A stretch of 40,820 bases of DNA, taken from Clostridiales bacterium (GTDB lineage Bacteria; Bacillota; Clostridia; Oscillospirales; Oscillospiraceae). The notes under the pieces are model-generated. The model was not told the DNA's origin. It saw only the letters and a list, made by a program, of their open reading frames with translations, and did not search any database. Location of the stretch: NCBI GenBank assembly GCA_018374635.1, contig JAHAEW010000022.1, positions 1 through 40,820 on the forward strand. The letters are read 5' to 3'. A program made the position numbers and the translations under genes. This document shows, piece by piece, positions 1-8,061 of the stretch (position 1 is the stretch's first letter; each line of letters opens with the position of its first letter).

Positions 1-18
1 AGTGTGCGAGCGAAAGCG

Positions 19-97
19 AGTGCGCGCAGCGGCCTGCATCCCCTCGAAAAAATGCTTGCATTTTTGAGAAGCGTGTCGAAGTTTTTCGACACGCTGA
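19..97 (+). repeat. 79-bp dispersed repeat, copy 1
   Basis: This stretch reappears in inverted orientation at 40692-40770 with one visible mismatch (GAGAAG here, GAAAAG there). It holds two hairpins: a near-palindrome of AAAAATGC type around 49-65, and GCGTGTCGAA/TTCGACACGC around 71-94. No coding potential is seen. The flanks beyond both copies differ, so the shared unit is sharply bounded. It looks like a member of an intergenic repeat family rather than a duplicated gene end. Confidence 0.85.
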
Positions 98-99
98 AA

Positions 100-131
100 G
101 GCGCTTACCCAACTGGGTAAGCGCCTTTTTT
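100..131 (+). terminator. Rho-independent terminator
   Basis: An 11-bp perfect stem (GGCGCTTACCC, loop AACT, GGGTAAGCGCC) is followed by six T on the plus strand. The strong T tract serves transcription arriving from the left edge. The hairpin also lies just beyond the stop of the minus-strand transporter and could end that transcript from the other side, where the T run is only three. Confidence 0.85.
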
Positions 132-132
132 A

Positions 133-1449
133 TTAACCGATACCGCCCATGGCAATACCGCAGATCACAACTACGGCGGAAACCAGGACGTAGAAATAGC
201 CGATGACCGGGAAGGAACGGCCCAGCGGCTTCAGGCGGCCGCGGTTGAGCTCCTCCCGCAGGGGCTCGATCCCCAGCAGGAAATAGATGAACACCGCGCA
301 CAGCACTGCGCCGAAGGGGGAGATATAGATGGTGACCACATCCAGCCAGGAGCCCATCTTGGGCAGGGACTCCAGGAAGACCGATACGCCGAAGACGATG
401 ACCGAGATGGTGATCACAGCGGCGGTACGGGAGAAGTGCAGCCGGTTGGACAGGGCCTCGCTGCACGCCTCCATCATGTTCACCAGAGAGGTGATTCCGG
501 CAAAAAAGACCGAGATGAAGAAGATGATGGCAAAGAGCTGTCCGGCGGGCATCTTCTGAAAGACCTGAGGCAGGGTGACGAACATGAGAGAGGGGCCGCT
601 GGTGGGGTCGATGCCGAAGGCAAAGACCGCGGGAAGGATCGCAAAGCCGGCCAGCAGCGCGGCAATGGTATCCAGAATAGCGGTGTAGCCCGAGTGCTTG
701 ATGATGTCCTCATCCTTGCGCATATAGCTGCCGTAGATCAGCATTCCGGCTCCGTTGATGGACAGGGAGAAAAAGGCCTGTCCCATGGCGTAGATCCAGG
801 TCTTGGGATTGGCCAGATAGCTCCAGTCCGGCTTGAGGAGGTAGGCATATCCGCCCGCCGAGCCGGGCAGGAAGAAGACCCGGATCGCGATGATGACAAA
901 GAGGACGAAGAAGGTGGGCATCATGAATTTGCTGATCTTCTCGATGCCGCCCTCGACGCCCAGGATCAGGATAAGCGCGGTGAGAGCCACGGCGATGATG
1001 TGCCAGGGGACCGAGCCGAAGTCCACGGCCAGGGTGTCGAAATAGGCCTGGGCGTCTCCCTGCAGGACCGAGCCGGTGATAGCCCCGGCGCAGTAGCGCA
1101 GGACCCAGCCCACGACCACCGAGTAGCCGATGGCAATGCCCAGCACACCGGCCAGCGGCATGATACCGATGATGGAGCCGCCCCGCAGTCCCCGGCGCTT
1201 GAGGATATAGTCGAAGGAGCCGGAGGTGCCGGTGCCGGTCAGACGACCCAGAGCAAACTCGGCGGACAGGCCCGCATAGCTGAACAGGGCCACGAACAGG
1301 AAATAGGGAATGAGAAAGGCGCCGCCGCCATATTGGCCTACGCGGTAGGGGAAGAGCCAGATGTTCCCCATGCCCACGGCGGAGCCTACCGCCGCCAGCA
1401 CGAAGCCGACGGAGCTGGTAAACTGGCCGGATTTTGTCTGTTTACTCAT
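133..1449 (-). CDS. Neurotransmitter:sodium symporter (NSS/SNF) family transporter
   Basis: A 438-residue multi-pass membrane protein, expected to take up an amino acid or related amine with Na+. The first membrane segment carries the NSS signature (AVGSAVGMGNIWLFPY, residues 20-35), and glycine-rich hydrophobic helices run to the C-terminus. Where most bacterial relatives have Arg in NIWRFPY (an extracellular gate residue in LeuT-fold proteins) this protein has Leu32, with an Arg at position 36 instead. I think this is a recognised NSS subgroup rather than damage. The ATG overlaps the stop of the upstream peptidase gene by 8 bp and has AGGAGG about 9 nt before it, so the two are co-transcribed and probably translationally coupled. 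The substrate cannot be told from sequence. Confidence 0.9.
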   Translation of the reverse strand: MSKQTKSGQFTSSVGFVLAAVGSAVGMGNIWLFPYRVGQYGGGAFLIPYFLFVALFSYAGLSAEFALGRLTGTGTSGSFDYILKRRGLRGGSIIGIMPLAGVLGIAIGYSVVVGWVLRYCAGAITGSVLQGDAQAYFDTLAVDFGSVPWHIIAVALTALILILGVEGGIEKISKFMMPTFFVLFVIIAIRVFFLPGSAGGYAYLLKPDWSYLANPKTWIYAMGQAFFSLSINGAGMLIYGSYMRKDEDIIKHSGYTAILDTIAALLAGFAILPAVFAFGIDPTSGPSLMFVTLPQVFQKMPAGQLFAIIFFISVFFAGITSLVNMMEACSEALSNRLHFSRTAAVITISVIVFGVSVFLESLPKMGSWLDVVTIYISPFGAVLCAVFIYFLLGIEPLREELNRGRLKPLGRSFPVIGYFYVLVSAVVVICGIAMGGIG

Positions 1450-2512
1450 GAGTGAAAGCCTCCTGGGAAGTGTTTGGGGTCCAAAGCTCGGTCAGGGCGT
1501 GGACGGTCTTGCCCTGACTGCCTGTGACGGTGCGGGCGGTAAAGAGCACGTTGAGCACCGCCTCTTCCGCACATTCGGCCACAGCCTGGAAGGGAAGGTC
1601 CATGGAGTCCTCCCGGAAGGCAGAGACCGTGCGGATTTTTTCCTCCGCGCGGGGGTCGTAGGCGTTGGCGGTGGAGAAGGCCAAAAAGACTTCCCCGCTG
1701 CCGTGGCCGATGTAGGAGCCCAGCCGGGCCAACCCCACGCTGACCCGCTTGGCGACCCGCTCCAGCTGGCGGGCATCCAGGGGAAGGTCGGTGGCCACGA
1801 TGGCGATGCAGGAACCCTGATCCTCGGTCTGGCCCACGCGCAGGCGCTCCTCTAGCTGGGGTCCAATCTGCTCCCCCGCGATGGTCAGATCCCGCAGGTT
1901 GCCGTGGTTGGCCAGGACCAGGACGCCCAGGGTATAGGTCTTTCCATCCACCTCCAGGCAGCGGGAGGCGGTGCCGATCCCGCCCTTGAGATCGTGGCAG
2001 ACCATGCCCTTGCCTGCGCCCACGTCGCCCTCGGCAAAGTCAGATCCGGCGGCCTCCATGGCCGAGAAGACCTCCTTCTCCCCCACGGCCCGGTGCAGGA
2101 TGTCATTGAGGGTGGAGTCGTTGCACTCACACACCACCGGATTGAGCGAGCGCATGGACACCCCCTCGCGGTCACAGCGGCGGACCATGTACTCCACCAG
2201 CGCATCGTGGACCAGGCCCACGTTGAGGGTATTGGTCAGGGCAATGGGAGATTCCAGGGTGCCCAGCTCCTGGATCTGCATAAGTCCCGCGCTCTTTCCA
2301 AAGCCGTTGAGGACAAAGGCGGCGGCGGGCAGCTTGTGGACAAAGGGATTTTCCGGACAGGGAAAGAGGACGGTCACCCCCGTCTTATGGGCGGGCGTGT
2401 CCACCGTACAGTGCCCCACCGTGACGCCGGGCACATCGGTGATGCGGTTGTGGGGGCCCTTGGGAAGCGAGCCCACACACAGGCCGTAGTCGGCCGCACG
2501 GAGCTGATGCAA
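1442..2512 (-). CDS. P1 family (S58, DmpA-like) peptidase
   Basis: About 356 residues, matching the DmpA/BapA aminopeptidase family of self-processing N-terminal-nucleophile hydrolases. Family landmarks are visible in order: TNTLNVG, the acidic ND motif in PVVCECND, GAGKGM, and the glycine-rich GGIGTASR block (about residues 177-184), near where the family's autocleavage and nucleophile lie. An ATG 58 codons upstream is open, but its extension has no family character. The TTG at 2512 has AAAGGAGGA 7 nt before it and begins the family-like sequence LHQLRAADYG, so I chose it. The gene is first in an operon with the NSS transporter, suggesting hydrolysis of small peptides or N-terminally blocked substrates coupled to amino-acid transport; that link is inference. 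Confidence 0.9.
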   Translation of the reverse strand: MHQLRAADYGLCVGSLPKGPHNRITDVPGVTVGHCTVDTPAHKTGVTVLFPCPENPFVHKLPAAAFVLNGFGKSAGLMQIQELGTLESPIALTNTLNVGLVHDALVEYMVRRCDREGVSMRSLNPVVCECNDSTLNDILHRAVGEKEVFSAMEAAGSDFAEGDVGAGKGMVCHDLKGGIGTASRCLEVDGKTYTLGVLVLANHGNLRDLTIAGEQIGPQLEERLRVGQTEDQGSCIAIVATDLPLDARQLERVAKRVSVGLARLGSYIGHGSGEVFLAFSTANAYDPRAEEKIRTVSAFREDSMDLPFQAVAECAEEAVLNVLFTARTVTGSQGKTVHALTELWTPNTSQEAFTHE

Positions 2513-2557
2513 GGTCGGTTCCTCCTTTGGTAAAGCAAATGGGGTGTTGCCTCCCCT

Positions 2558-2586
2558 ATTATCCCGGAAAGGATGCGGAAAGTCAA
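2558..2586 (-). promoter_or_regulatory. Sigma-A promoter of the P1 peptidase-NSS operon
   Basis: On the minus strand TTGACT and GATAAT are separated by 17 bp. The element lies about 45 bp before the TTG start of the peptidase. This supports the short start, because the longer reading frame would begin upstream of the promoter. Confidence 0.7.
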
Positions 2587-2722
2587 TCGAAGATTTTAGC
2601 AGCGCAAAACATAAATACATAGGTGTGCTACTGTGTAAAAGTGCTGCGGAAAGAGGGAGCGGGCTTTCCATTGCTTTTTCTCCCACAGATAGGGTAAAAT
2701 GGGGACATATCCGATGGAGAAA

Positions 2723-2778
2723 TTTAAAGGCTTCTTAAAAGACTTCCGTTCCGTCTCTTAAAAAAGGGACGGTATACT
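2723..2778 (+). promoter_or_regulatory. Regulator promoter with repeated TTAAA boxes
   Basis: A -10-like TATACT lies at 2773-2778, but no good -35 hexamer stands 17 bp upstream. Instead there are TTAAA-type boxes at 2724, 2735 and 2758, spaced 11 and 23 bp (about one and two helical turns). A missing -35 plus phased direct repeats is the usual look of a promoter activated by an OmpR-family regulator, here probably autoregulation. A similar arrangement stands before the PspC gene. Confidence 0.5.
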
Positions 2779-2803
2779 ACAATCAGGAGAAAGGAACTGC
2801 GCC

Positions 2804-3505
2804 ATGTATAACATTCTCATCTGCGATGACGACCGCGACATCGTCTCGGCCCTGGATATTTATCTGACCAGCGAGGGATATGCCACCGTAAAGGCCTATG
2901 ATGGACTGGAGGCCCTGGAGCTGGTGAAGGAGCATGACATCCATCTGATCCTCATGGACGTGATGATGCCCAATCTGGACGGCATCCGGGCCACTGCCAA
3001 GCTGCGGGAGAGCACGAATATCCCCATCATCCTCCTCACCGCCAAGAGCGAGGATACGGATAAGATCCTGGGCCTCAACATCGGCGCCGACGACTACATT
3101 ACCAAGCCCTTCAATCCGGTGGAGGTCATCGCCCGGGTCAAGAGCCAGCTGCGGCGGTATACCACCCTGGGTGGACGCAGCAAGGTGGCGGAGGACAACA
3201 GCGCCGTTTTTTCCAACGGCGGCATTACGATGGACGATAATGCAAAATCCGTCACAGTGGACGGAGAGCAGGTCTCTCTTACACCCATTGAATATAATAT
3301 TCTCCTGCTGCTGATGAAGCACCCCGGGCGGGTGTTTTCCACCGGGCAGATCTATGAGCAGGTGTGGAATGACCCCTCGCTGGGGTCGGAAAACACAGTG
3401 GCGGTTCATATCCGGCACCTGCGCGAAAAAGTCGAGATCGACCCGGCCAACCCGCGTTACATCAAGGTGGTGTGGGGACTGGGCTATAAGATGGAGAAAG
3501 TCTGA
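2804..3505 (+). CDS. OmpR/PhoB-family response regulator
   Basis: A 233-residue two-domain regulator. The receiver domain (about 1-120) has the acidic pair in ICDDD, the phosphoacceptor Asp52 in LILMDVMMP, Thr79 and Lys101 in TKPF. The C-terminal half (about 140-230) is a winged-helix DNA-binding domain ending in the usual IKVVWGLGYKME. The sequence resembles VanR-type regulators of Clostridia. The ATG follows AGGAGAAAGGA. The histidine kinase gene starts 20 bp downstream, so this is a classic two-component pair. Repeat boxes in its own promoter and before the nearby PspC gene suggest both are targets. Confidence 0.95.
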   Translation: MYNILICDDDRDIVSALDIYLTSEGYATVKAYDGLEALELVKEHDIHLILMDVMMPNLDGIRATAKLRESTNIPIILLTAKSEDTDKILGLNIGADDYITKPFNPVEVIARVKSQLRRYTTLGGRSKVAEDNSAVFSNGGITMDDNAKSVTVDGEQVSLTPIEYNILLLLMKHPGRVFSTGQIYEQVWNDPSLGSENTVAVHIRHLREKVEIDPANPRYIKVVWGLGYKMEKV

Positions 3506-3525
3506 ACCACAGGAGGAATCCACAC

Positions 3526-5658
3526 ATGAAATCCCATGCCATGAACCGTTTCTGGAAGAGGTGTGCCGCCGCGCTGTGCGTCATATGCGGCGCGCTGGCC
3601 TTCTGGTCCAGCATGCTCCTGGTCTCCCACTGGGATGACCTGTGGTCCGCCGGTGATTTTTACCAGAGCGGCAGCATGTATGAGGCGAAAGCACGCTACG
3701 GATATGATGTGGAGCATGGGATACGCCTGAAGCTGACCCAGACCTGGGGCGAGCCGCTGAGCTATCTGGAACAGCTCCGGCTGGAGCAGATCGAGAAGAA
3801 TTTCCAGGCGTCGCAGACCAATTACCGCTTTCAGGTCCGGCTGGATGATGGCACCAGCCTTTGGAGCAATCTGGAGAGCGGCGAAAACATGGACGATCTG
3901 GCAGGGCGGGAGACCGGAACCTTTCGGGTCACAGGGGGACAGGAGGATCACGACCAGGACTACATGCGCTGGGACGCGACCGAGTCATACCAGATTCTCA
4001 CCGTGTGGAATGGAGAAGCGTATGTTGCATTTGACCCAGAGAAGCCGGAGGAAGTGCAGGGGGCCCGGGAATACGGTTACAGCTATGACTGGTATGATGA
4101 GAACTGGATATGGGACAGCGCCCTGGACAGCCGTTACCACGCTGCGGATCTAGTGCTGGAGAGCGCGGTGGTGAATCCCCTCCGGGTATCAGATTCGCTC
4201 TGGAGCGCCAAGGAGAACTATGACGATATCCAAAACTGGCTGGCGCCGGCAACGCTGCTGTGTCTGTTTTCGCTGACGATGACGTTGACCATGCTGGTCT
4301 GGCTGAGCCGGACAGAGCGGTGTCATCCGGGAGAGGAGGAATATGTCCTCTCCTGGCAGGATAAGATCCCCTATGACATCTACCTTGGAGGGCAGCTGTT
4401 CCTCTTCGGAGTCCTTCTCTCGGCGGGGGACCCGATTGGTTACAGCATCAACCAGTATGGACTCTCCTTCCGCGCGCTGGTGGGGTTGGGCCTGCTGAGT
4501 GTGGCGGGAGGGACGTTAGTGCTGGCCCTGTTTCTCACAACCCAAAAGCGCCTGAGGGGGCACATCCTGCTGCGCAATACCCTGTGCTGGCGGCTGGGAG
4601 CCGGAGTAAGTCGTTTTGTCCGGGAGGGGATGCTCCACTGGCCCATCACCCGGCGGACCGTTTGGATCTTCCTGCTCTATCTGCTGGGGACCGTGCTGAC
4701 CGGGGCAACCATTATTCTGATCCCGGTCTATCAGGGAGTGGTGCTCTGGGGCATCTGCCGGTGGGTGCGCCAGTGGAAGGAGATCCGGAGCGCGACGGAG
4801 GAAATCGTAGGCGGGGCCAGCGAGGTGCAGATCAATACAAGAGGGATGTATCAGGATCTGAGGGAACATGCCCAGCAGCTCAACGCTCTGGGGGCTTCCA
4901 TCTCCCATGCTGTGGAGGAGCGGCTGCGGAGCGAGCGGTTCAAGGCCGAGCTCATCACCAATGTCTCTCACGACCTCAAGACCCCCCTCACCTCCATCAT
5001 CAACTATGTGGATCTGCTGAAAAAGGCGGGGATCACACAGACCCAGGCCCTGGAATACCTGGAGGTGCTGGACCGGAAGTCCCAGCGGCTGAAAAAGCTG
5101 ACGGAGGACCTGGTGGAGGCGTCGAAAGCCTCCACGGGGACACTGCCCGTGTCGCTGGAGCGGCTGGACTTCGGGCAGTTGGTGCAGCAGGCCATGGGAG
5201 AGTATGAGGAGAAATTTGTCCAGGCCGGATTGACCCCTGTACTGGACCAGGGCGACGGCAGCCGGGTCATTCTGGCCGACGGCCGCCATCTATGGCGGGT
5301 CATCGACAATCTGCTGGGAAACTGCTGCAAATATGCGCTGAGCGGCACCCGGGTCTATCTGGACCTGTCTGCACGGGATGGGCGGGTGCTTCTGACGGTG
5401 AAAAATATCTCCCGGGCGCCCCTCAATCTCCCGTCGGAACAGCTGATGGAGCGGTTTGTGCGGGGCGATACCGCCCGCAGTACGGAGGGCTCCGGACTGG
5501 GCCTCTCCATTGCCCGGAGCCTCACAGAGCTCCAGGGCGGCGCCTTCCGGCTGGATATTGACGGAGATCTCTTCAAAGCGGTGGTCTCCCTGCCGGCCGC
5601 GCCGGAGCAGCCGCTTTCTCTGCCGGAGCAGGGCGGGGAATCAGAGGGGCCTGTGTGA
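3526..5658 (+). CDS. Membrane sensor histidine kinase
   Basis: A 710-residue kinase, partner of the preceding regulator. A membrane segment at about 13-34 is followed by an extracytoplasmic region of about 200 residues rich in Tyr, Trp and Asp, then four more hydrophobic segments (about 238-260, 288-308, 317-337, 378-400). The cytoplasmic part has a dimerisation/phosphoacceptor helix with His482 (NVSHDLKTPLTS), an N box with Asn595 and Asn599, and a G box GSGLGLS near 655. Five predicted membrane spans and a large outer domain are more elaborate than the usual two-span VanS type. The start has AGGAGGA 7 nt upstream. The signal is unknown; an envelope cue is plausible given the downstream PspC gene. 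Confidence 0.93.
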   Translation: MKSHAMNRFWKRCAAALCVICGALAFWSSMLLVSHWDDLWSAGDFYQSGSMYEAKARYGYDVEHGIRLKLTQTWGEPLSYLEQLRLEQIEKNFQASQTNYRFQVRLDDGTSLWSNLESGENMDDLAGRETGTFRVTGGQEDHDQDYMRWDATESYQILTVWNGEAYVAFDPEKPEEVQGAREYGYSYDWYDENWIWDSALDSRYHAADLVLESAVVNPLRVSDSLWSAKENYDDIQNWLAPATLLCLFSLTMTLTMLVWLSRTERCHPGEEEYVLSWQDKIPYDIYLGGQLFLFGVLLSAGDPIGYSINQYGLSFRALVGLGLLSVAGGTLVLALFLTTQKRLRGHILLRNTLCWRLGAGVSRFVREGMLHWPITRRTVWIFLLYLLGTVLTGATIILIPVYQGVVLWGICRWVRQWKEIRSATEEIVGGASEVQINTRGMYQDLREHAQQLNALGASISHAVEERLRSERFKAELITNVSHDLKTPLTSIINYVDLLKKAGITQTQALEYLEVLDRKSQRLKKLTEDLVEASKASTGTLPVSLERLDFGQLVQQAMGEYEEKFVQAGLTPVLDQGDGSRVILADGRHLWRVIDNLLGNCCKYALSGTRVYLDLSARDGRVLLTVKNISRAPLNLPSEQLMERFVRGDTARSTEGSGLGLSIARSLTELQGGAFRLDIDGDLFKAVVSLPAAPEQPLSLPEQGGESEGPV

Positions 5659-5693
5659 TGGACCGGAGATTCTTTATCTCCTTTTTATCCAAT

Positions 5694-5737
5694 TTTAAGA
5701 CAGAACGAAAGATGCTTTAAGTCTCGTCTGGTATCTT
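5694..5737 (+). promoter_or_regulatory. PspC promoter with TTTAAG direct repeats
   Basis: TTTAAGAC at 5694 and TTTAAGTC at 5716 are exactly 22 bp apart. A -10-like TATCTT starts at 5732, 15 bp after the second TTAAG. The same 15-bp distance separates the last TTAAA box from the -10 in the regulator promoter at 2758-2778. The shared geometry suggests one activator binds both. Confidence 0.5.
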
Positions 5738-5804
5738 AGAGACAAGAAAAACGGGCGTGGAAGGGCGGATGCGTCCAAGCGCCGTATGGAAGGAGACTGA
5801 TCTC

Positions 5805-6011
5805 ATGGAAAAAAAGCTCTATCGGACGGAGGGCCGGGAGGCCCTGCTGTTTGGCGTATGCGGCGGCATTGCCGAATATTTTAACCTGGATCCCACGCTG
5901 GTGCGGGTGGTAATGGTGCTGCTGATGTGGTTCAAGGGCGCCGCTCTGATTCTCTATCTCATCGCGGCGCTCCTCCTGCCCCGCAAGAGTACCCTCTATC
6001 CGGGCTGCTGA
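5805..6011 (+). CDS. PspC domain protein
   Basis: A 68-residue protein made of little more than one PspC domain: basic N-terminus, FGVCGGIAEYFNLDPTLVR (about residues 15-33) and a hydrophobic segment ending in LLLPRK. PspC proteins are membrane-bound and in Gram-positives are often linked to envelope stress. The ATG at 5805 has AAGGAGA 8 nt before it. A longer in-frame start at 5757 lacks a binding site and adds unrelated residues. The gene sits 146 bp behind the kinase with its own repeat-bearing promoter and is followed by a terminator, so it is probably a separately transcribed target of the two-component system. Confidence 0.88.
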   Translation: MEKKLYRTEGREALLFGVCGGIAEYFNLDPTLVRVVMVLLMWFKGAALILYLIAALLLPRKSTLYPGC

Positions 6012-6043
6012 CCGGAACGGCGCGGAAAAGGTTCAGTCAATCG

Positions 6044-6081
6044 GCAGAGCGGGCGGCATACCATGCCGCCCGCTCTGCTTT
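6044..6081 (+). terminator. Terminator after the PspC gene
   Basis: A 15-bp perfect stem (6044-6058 with 6064-6078) with loop TACCA is followed by only three T. The hairpin is very strong, the T tract weak. Confidence 0.7.
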
Positions 6082-6129
6082 GGGAACGGACGATTCTGGG
6101 CATCATAGATTGGGAAGAGGTGATATGGT

Positions 6130-6342
6130 GTGGAAAATCCGATCCTTGCCCGGCTGGAGCGGCTGGGGGCAAAGCCCTCTCCCCTGTGGCTGTGGACGCT
6201 GTTGGTTTTACAGGAGGGGGATCGCTATCCCCTGCATCTCTGGAACGAGGCCCTCTCCCGGGCGGTGGGGAGGAACGTCTTTTGCCCCTCCTACCGAGCG
6301 CTGGAACGCCGTCTGGAGGAAGCTGTCCGCAGCGGGAATTGA
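6130..6342 (+). CDS. Small PadR-like winged-helix protein
   Basis: A 70-residue ORF with a GTG start preceded by AGAGGTG at suitable spacing. The sequence from LWTLLVLQEGDRYPLHLW to YRALERRLEEAVRSG has the layout of a PadR-type winged helix: a first helix ending in LLxxGPRYGYEL, then a recognition helix before a short wing. It lacks the rest of a PadR protein, so it is either a minimal one-domain version or a remnant. Its stop codon lies inside the -35 box of the next gene's promoter. No clear promoter of its own was found, and the preceding terminator argues against read-through. Function is unknown. Confidence 0.5.
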   Translation: MENPILARLERLGAKPSPLWLWTLLVLQEGDRYPLHLWNEALSRAVGRNVFCPSYRALERRLEEAVRSGN

Positions 6343-6367
6343 CATAAGAGCCTGAATAGGGTACAAT
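6339..6367 (+). promoter_or_regulatory. Sigma-A promoter of the beta-CASP gene
   Basis: A perfect TTGACA and TACAAT are separated by 17 bp. The -35 overlaps the TGA stop of the preceding small ORF. The start codon is about 30 bp downstream, giving a short leader. Confidence 0.85.
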
Positions 6368-6397
6368 GATTGTACAAAATATACAAGGAGGCGGGGT

Positions 6398-7996
6398 ATG
6401 AAACTGACGTTTTTTGGCGCGGCCAAGGCGGTGACCGGAAGCTGCCACTGTGTGGAGTGCGGCGGGAAGAAGATCCTGGTGGACTGTGGACTCCAGCAGG
6501 GGCGGGACGAGCGGGATAACCGGGAGCTGGATTTTAACGCCGGCTATATTGACGATGTCATCGTGACCCATGCCCATATCGACCACTCCGGCCGGATTCC
6601 GCTGCTGGTCAAACAGGGCTTTACCGGAAATATCTACTGCACCCGCCTGACCGGAGAGCTGCTCTCCATCATGCTGCGCGATTCGGCCCATATCCAGGAG
6701 AGCGACGCCCAGTGGCAGAATCAGAAGGGAAAACGCGCGGGCAGGGAGCTGGTGGAGCCCCTCTATACCGTGGCAGACGCGGAGGCGGCCCTCTCCCATG
6801 TGGTCACCTGTGAATACGGGGATGTGCTGGAGATCGAACCGGGCGTAAAGGTGCGCTTTACCGACGCCGGGCACCTGCTGGGTTCCTCCAGCGCCGAGGT
6901 GTGGCTCACCGAGGGAGATCAGACCCGAAAAATCGTATTTTCAGGGGATATCGGCAACCGGGATCAGCCCATCATCCGTGACCCCCAGTATATCCGGGAG
7001 GCCGACTATGTCCTCACGGAATCCACCTACGGCGACCGCAACCATGACATGGAGGAGGACCCCGAGTATACCGGGCGGCTGGCCGCGATCATTGACGAGA
7101 CGCTGGGCCAGGGGGGCAATGTGATCATTCCGTCCTTTGCCGTAGGCCGCACCCAGGAGCTGCTCTACTTTATCCGGGAGATGAAGGAACAGCACATGGT
7201 CAAATCAGTTCCGAATTTCCCCGTCTATGTGGACTCTCCGCTGGCCGGTGAGGCCACTAAGATTTTCTCCGGGGACCTGCATGGCTATCTGGATGAGCAG
7301 GCCATTGAGGCTCTGCGGGGCGGGGCGCTCTTCCGGTTCCCGGGACTCAATATCACGGAGACCAGCGAGGAGTCCAAGAATCTGAACCTGGACCGGACCC
7401 CAAAGGTCATCATCTCTGCCTCCGGCATGTGCGATGCCGGACGGATCCGGCACCATCTCAAGCACAACCTGTGGAGAAGAGAGTGCACCGTAGTCTTTGT
7501 GGGCTATCAGGGCGAGGGGACTCTGGGCCGCCGGCTGCTGGATGGGGTGAAGTCGGTCAAGCTCTTTGGGGAAGAGATCGCCGTGAAGGCCCGCATCGTC
7601 AACTTCCAAGGGCTCTCCTCCCATGCCGACCGGAACGGCCTGCTGCGATGGATCGGCGCCTTTGAGCCCAAGCCGAAAGAGGTCTTTGTGGTGCATGGCG
7701 ACAAGGACGTCACGGAAATCTATGCCCAGACGCTGCGGGAGCGTGGCTTCTCGGCCCACTCGGCCAACTATGAGGAGGTCTACGATCTGCTGGCCGGGCG
7801 GACCGTGGCGCCCGGCATCGTGCCGGAGTCCAAGCCGGCCTATGCGGCAGACTCGGCCTCTCCGGCTTACCGCCGTCTGGAGGAGTCTGGCCGCCGCCTG
7901 ATGGAGGTCATTGCCCACAACCGGGGCGGCGCCAACAAGGATCTGGCCAAATTTGCCGACCAGCTCCGCGCCCTCATCGACAAGTGGGACCGCTGA
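6398..7996 (+). CDS. Metallo-beta-lactamase/beta-CASP RNA-processing hydrolase
   Basis: A 532-residue enzyme of the CPSF73/Ysh1-like branch of beta-CASP nucleases, expected to cut RNA with two zinc ions. The zinc motif THAHIDH is at 57-63, a further His motif is in DAGHLLGSSSAEV, and the beta-CASP region includes SASGMCDAGRIRHHL and the terminal LSSHADRNGLL. About 70 extra C-terminal residues of low conservation follow. It has its own strong promoter and AAGGAGG 7 nt before the ATG, and ends at a shared bidirectional terminator, so it is monocistronic. Physiological substrates are unknown; this branch is distinct from RNase J. Confidence 0.9.
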   Translation: MKLTFFGAAKAVTGSCHCVECGGKKILVDCGLQQGRDERDNRELDFNAGYIDDVIVTHAHIDHSGRIPLLVKQGFTGNIYCTRLTGELLSIMLRDSAHIQESDAQWQNQKGKRAGRELVEPLYTVADAEAALSHVVTCEYGDVLEIEPGVKVRFTDAGHLLGSSSAEVWLTEGDQTRKIVFSGDIGNRDQPIIRDPQYIREADYVLTESTYGDRNHDMEEDPEYTGRLAAIIDETLGQGGNVIIPSFAVGRTQELLYFIREMKEQHMVKSVPNFPVYVDSPLAGEATKIFSGDLHGYLDEQAIEALRGGALFRFPGLNITETSEESKNLNLDRTPKVIISASGMCDAGRIRHHLKHNLWRRECTVVFVGYQGEGTLGRRLLDGVKSVKLFGEEIAVKARIVNFQGLSSHADRNGLLRWIGAFEPKPKEVFVVHGDKDVTEIYAQTLRERGFSAHSANYEEVYDLLAGRTVAPGIVPESKPAYAADSASPAYRRLEESGRRLMEVIAHNRGGANKDLAKFADQLRALIDKWDR

Positions 7997-8014
7997 GCAT
8001 ATCCGAAAGAGCAG

Positions 8015-8055
8015 AAAGCCGGCCCCCGCTCCCTCAGGGAGCGGGGGCCGGCTTT
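8015..8055. terminator. Bidirectional terminator between convergent genes
   Basis: A 19-bp perfect stem (8015-8033 with 8037-8055, loop TCA) begins with AAA and ends with TTT. It lies between the stops of the beta-CASP gene (plus) and ptsI (minus) and can serve both. Confidence 0.85.
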
Positions 8056-8061
8056 GCACAC

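Noticed and set aside
2513..2686. 58-codon N-terminal extension of the P1 peptidase
   Set aside because: It would start upstream of the sigma-A promoter and lacks a ribosome site; the TTG at 2512 has a near-perfect one.
5927..6355. A 142-codon frame across the PspC gene end and the terminator
   Set aside because: It runs through a strong terminator hairpin and has no conserved sequence.
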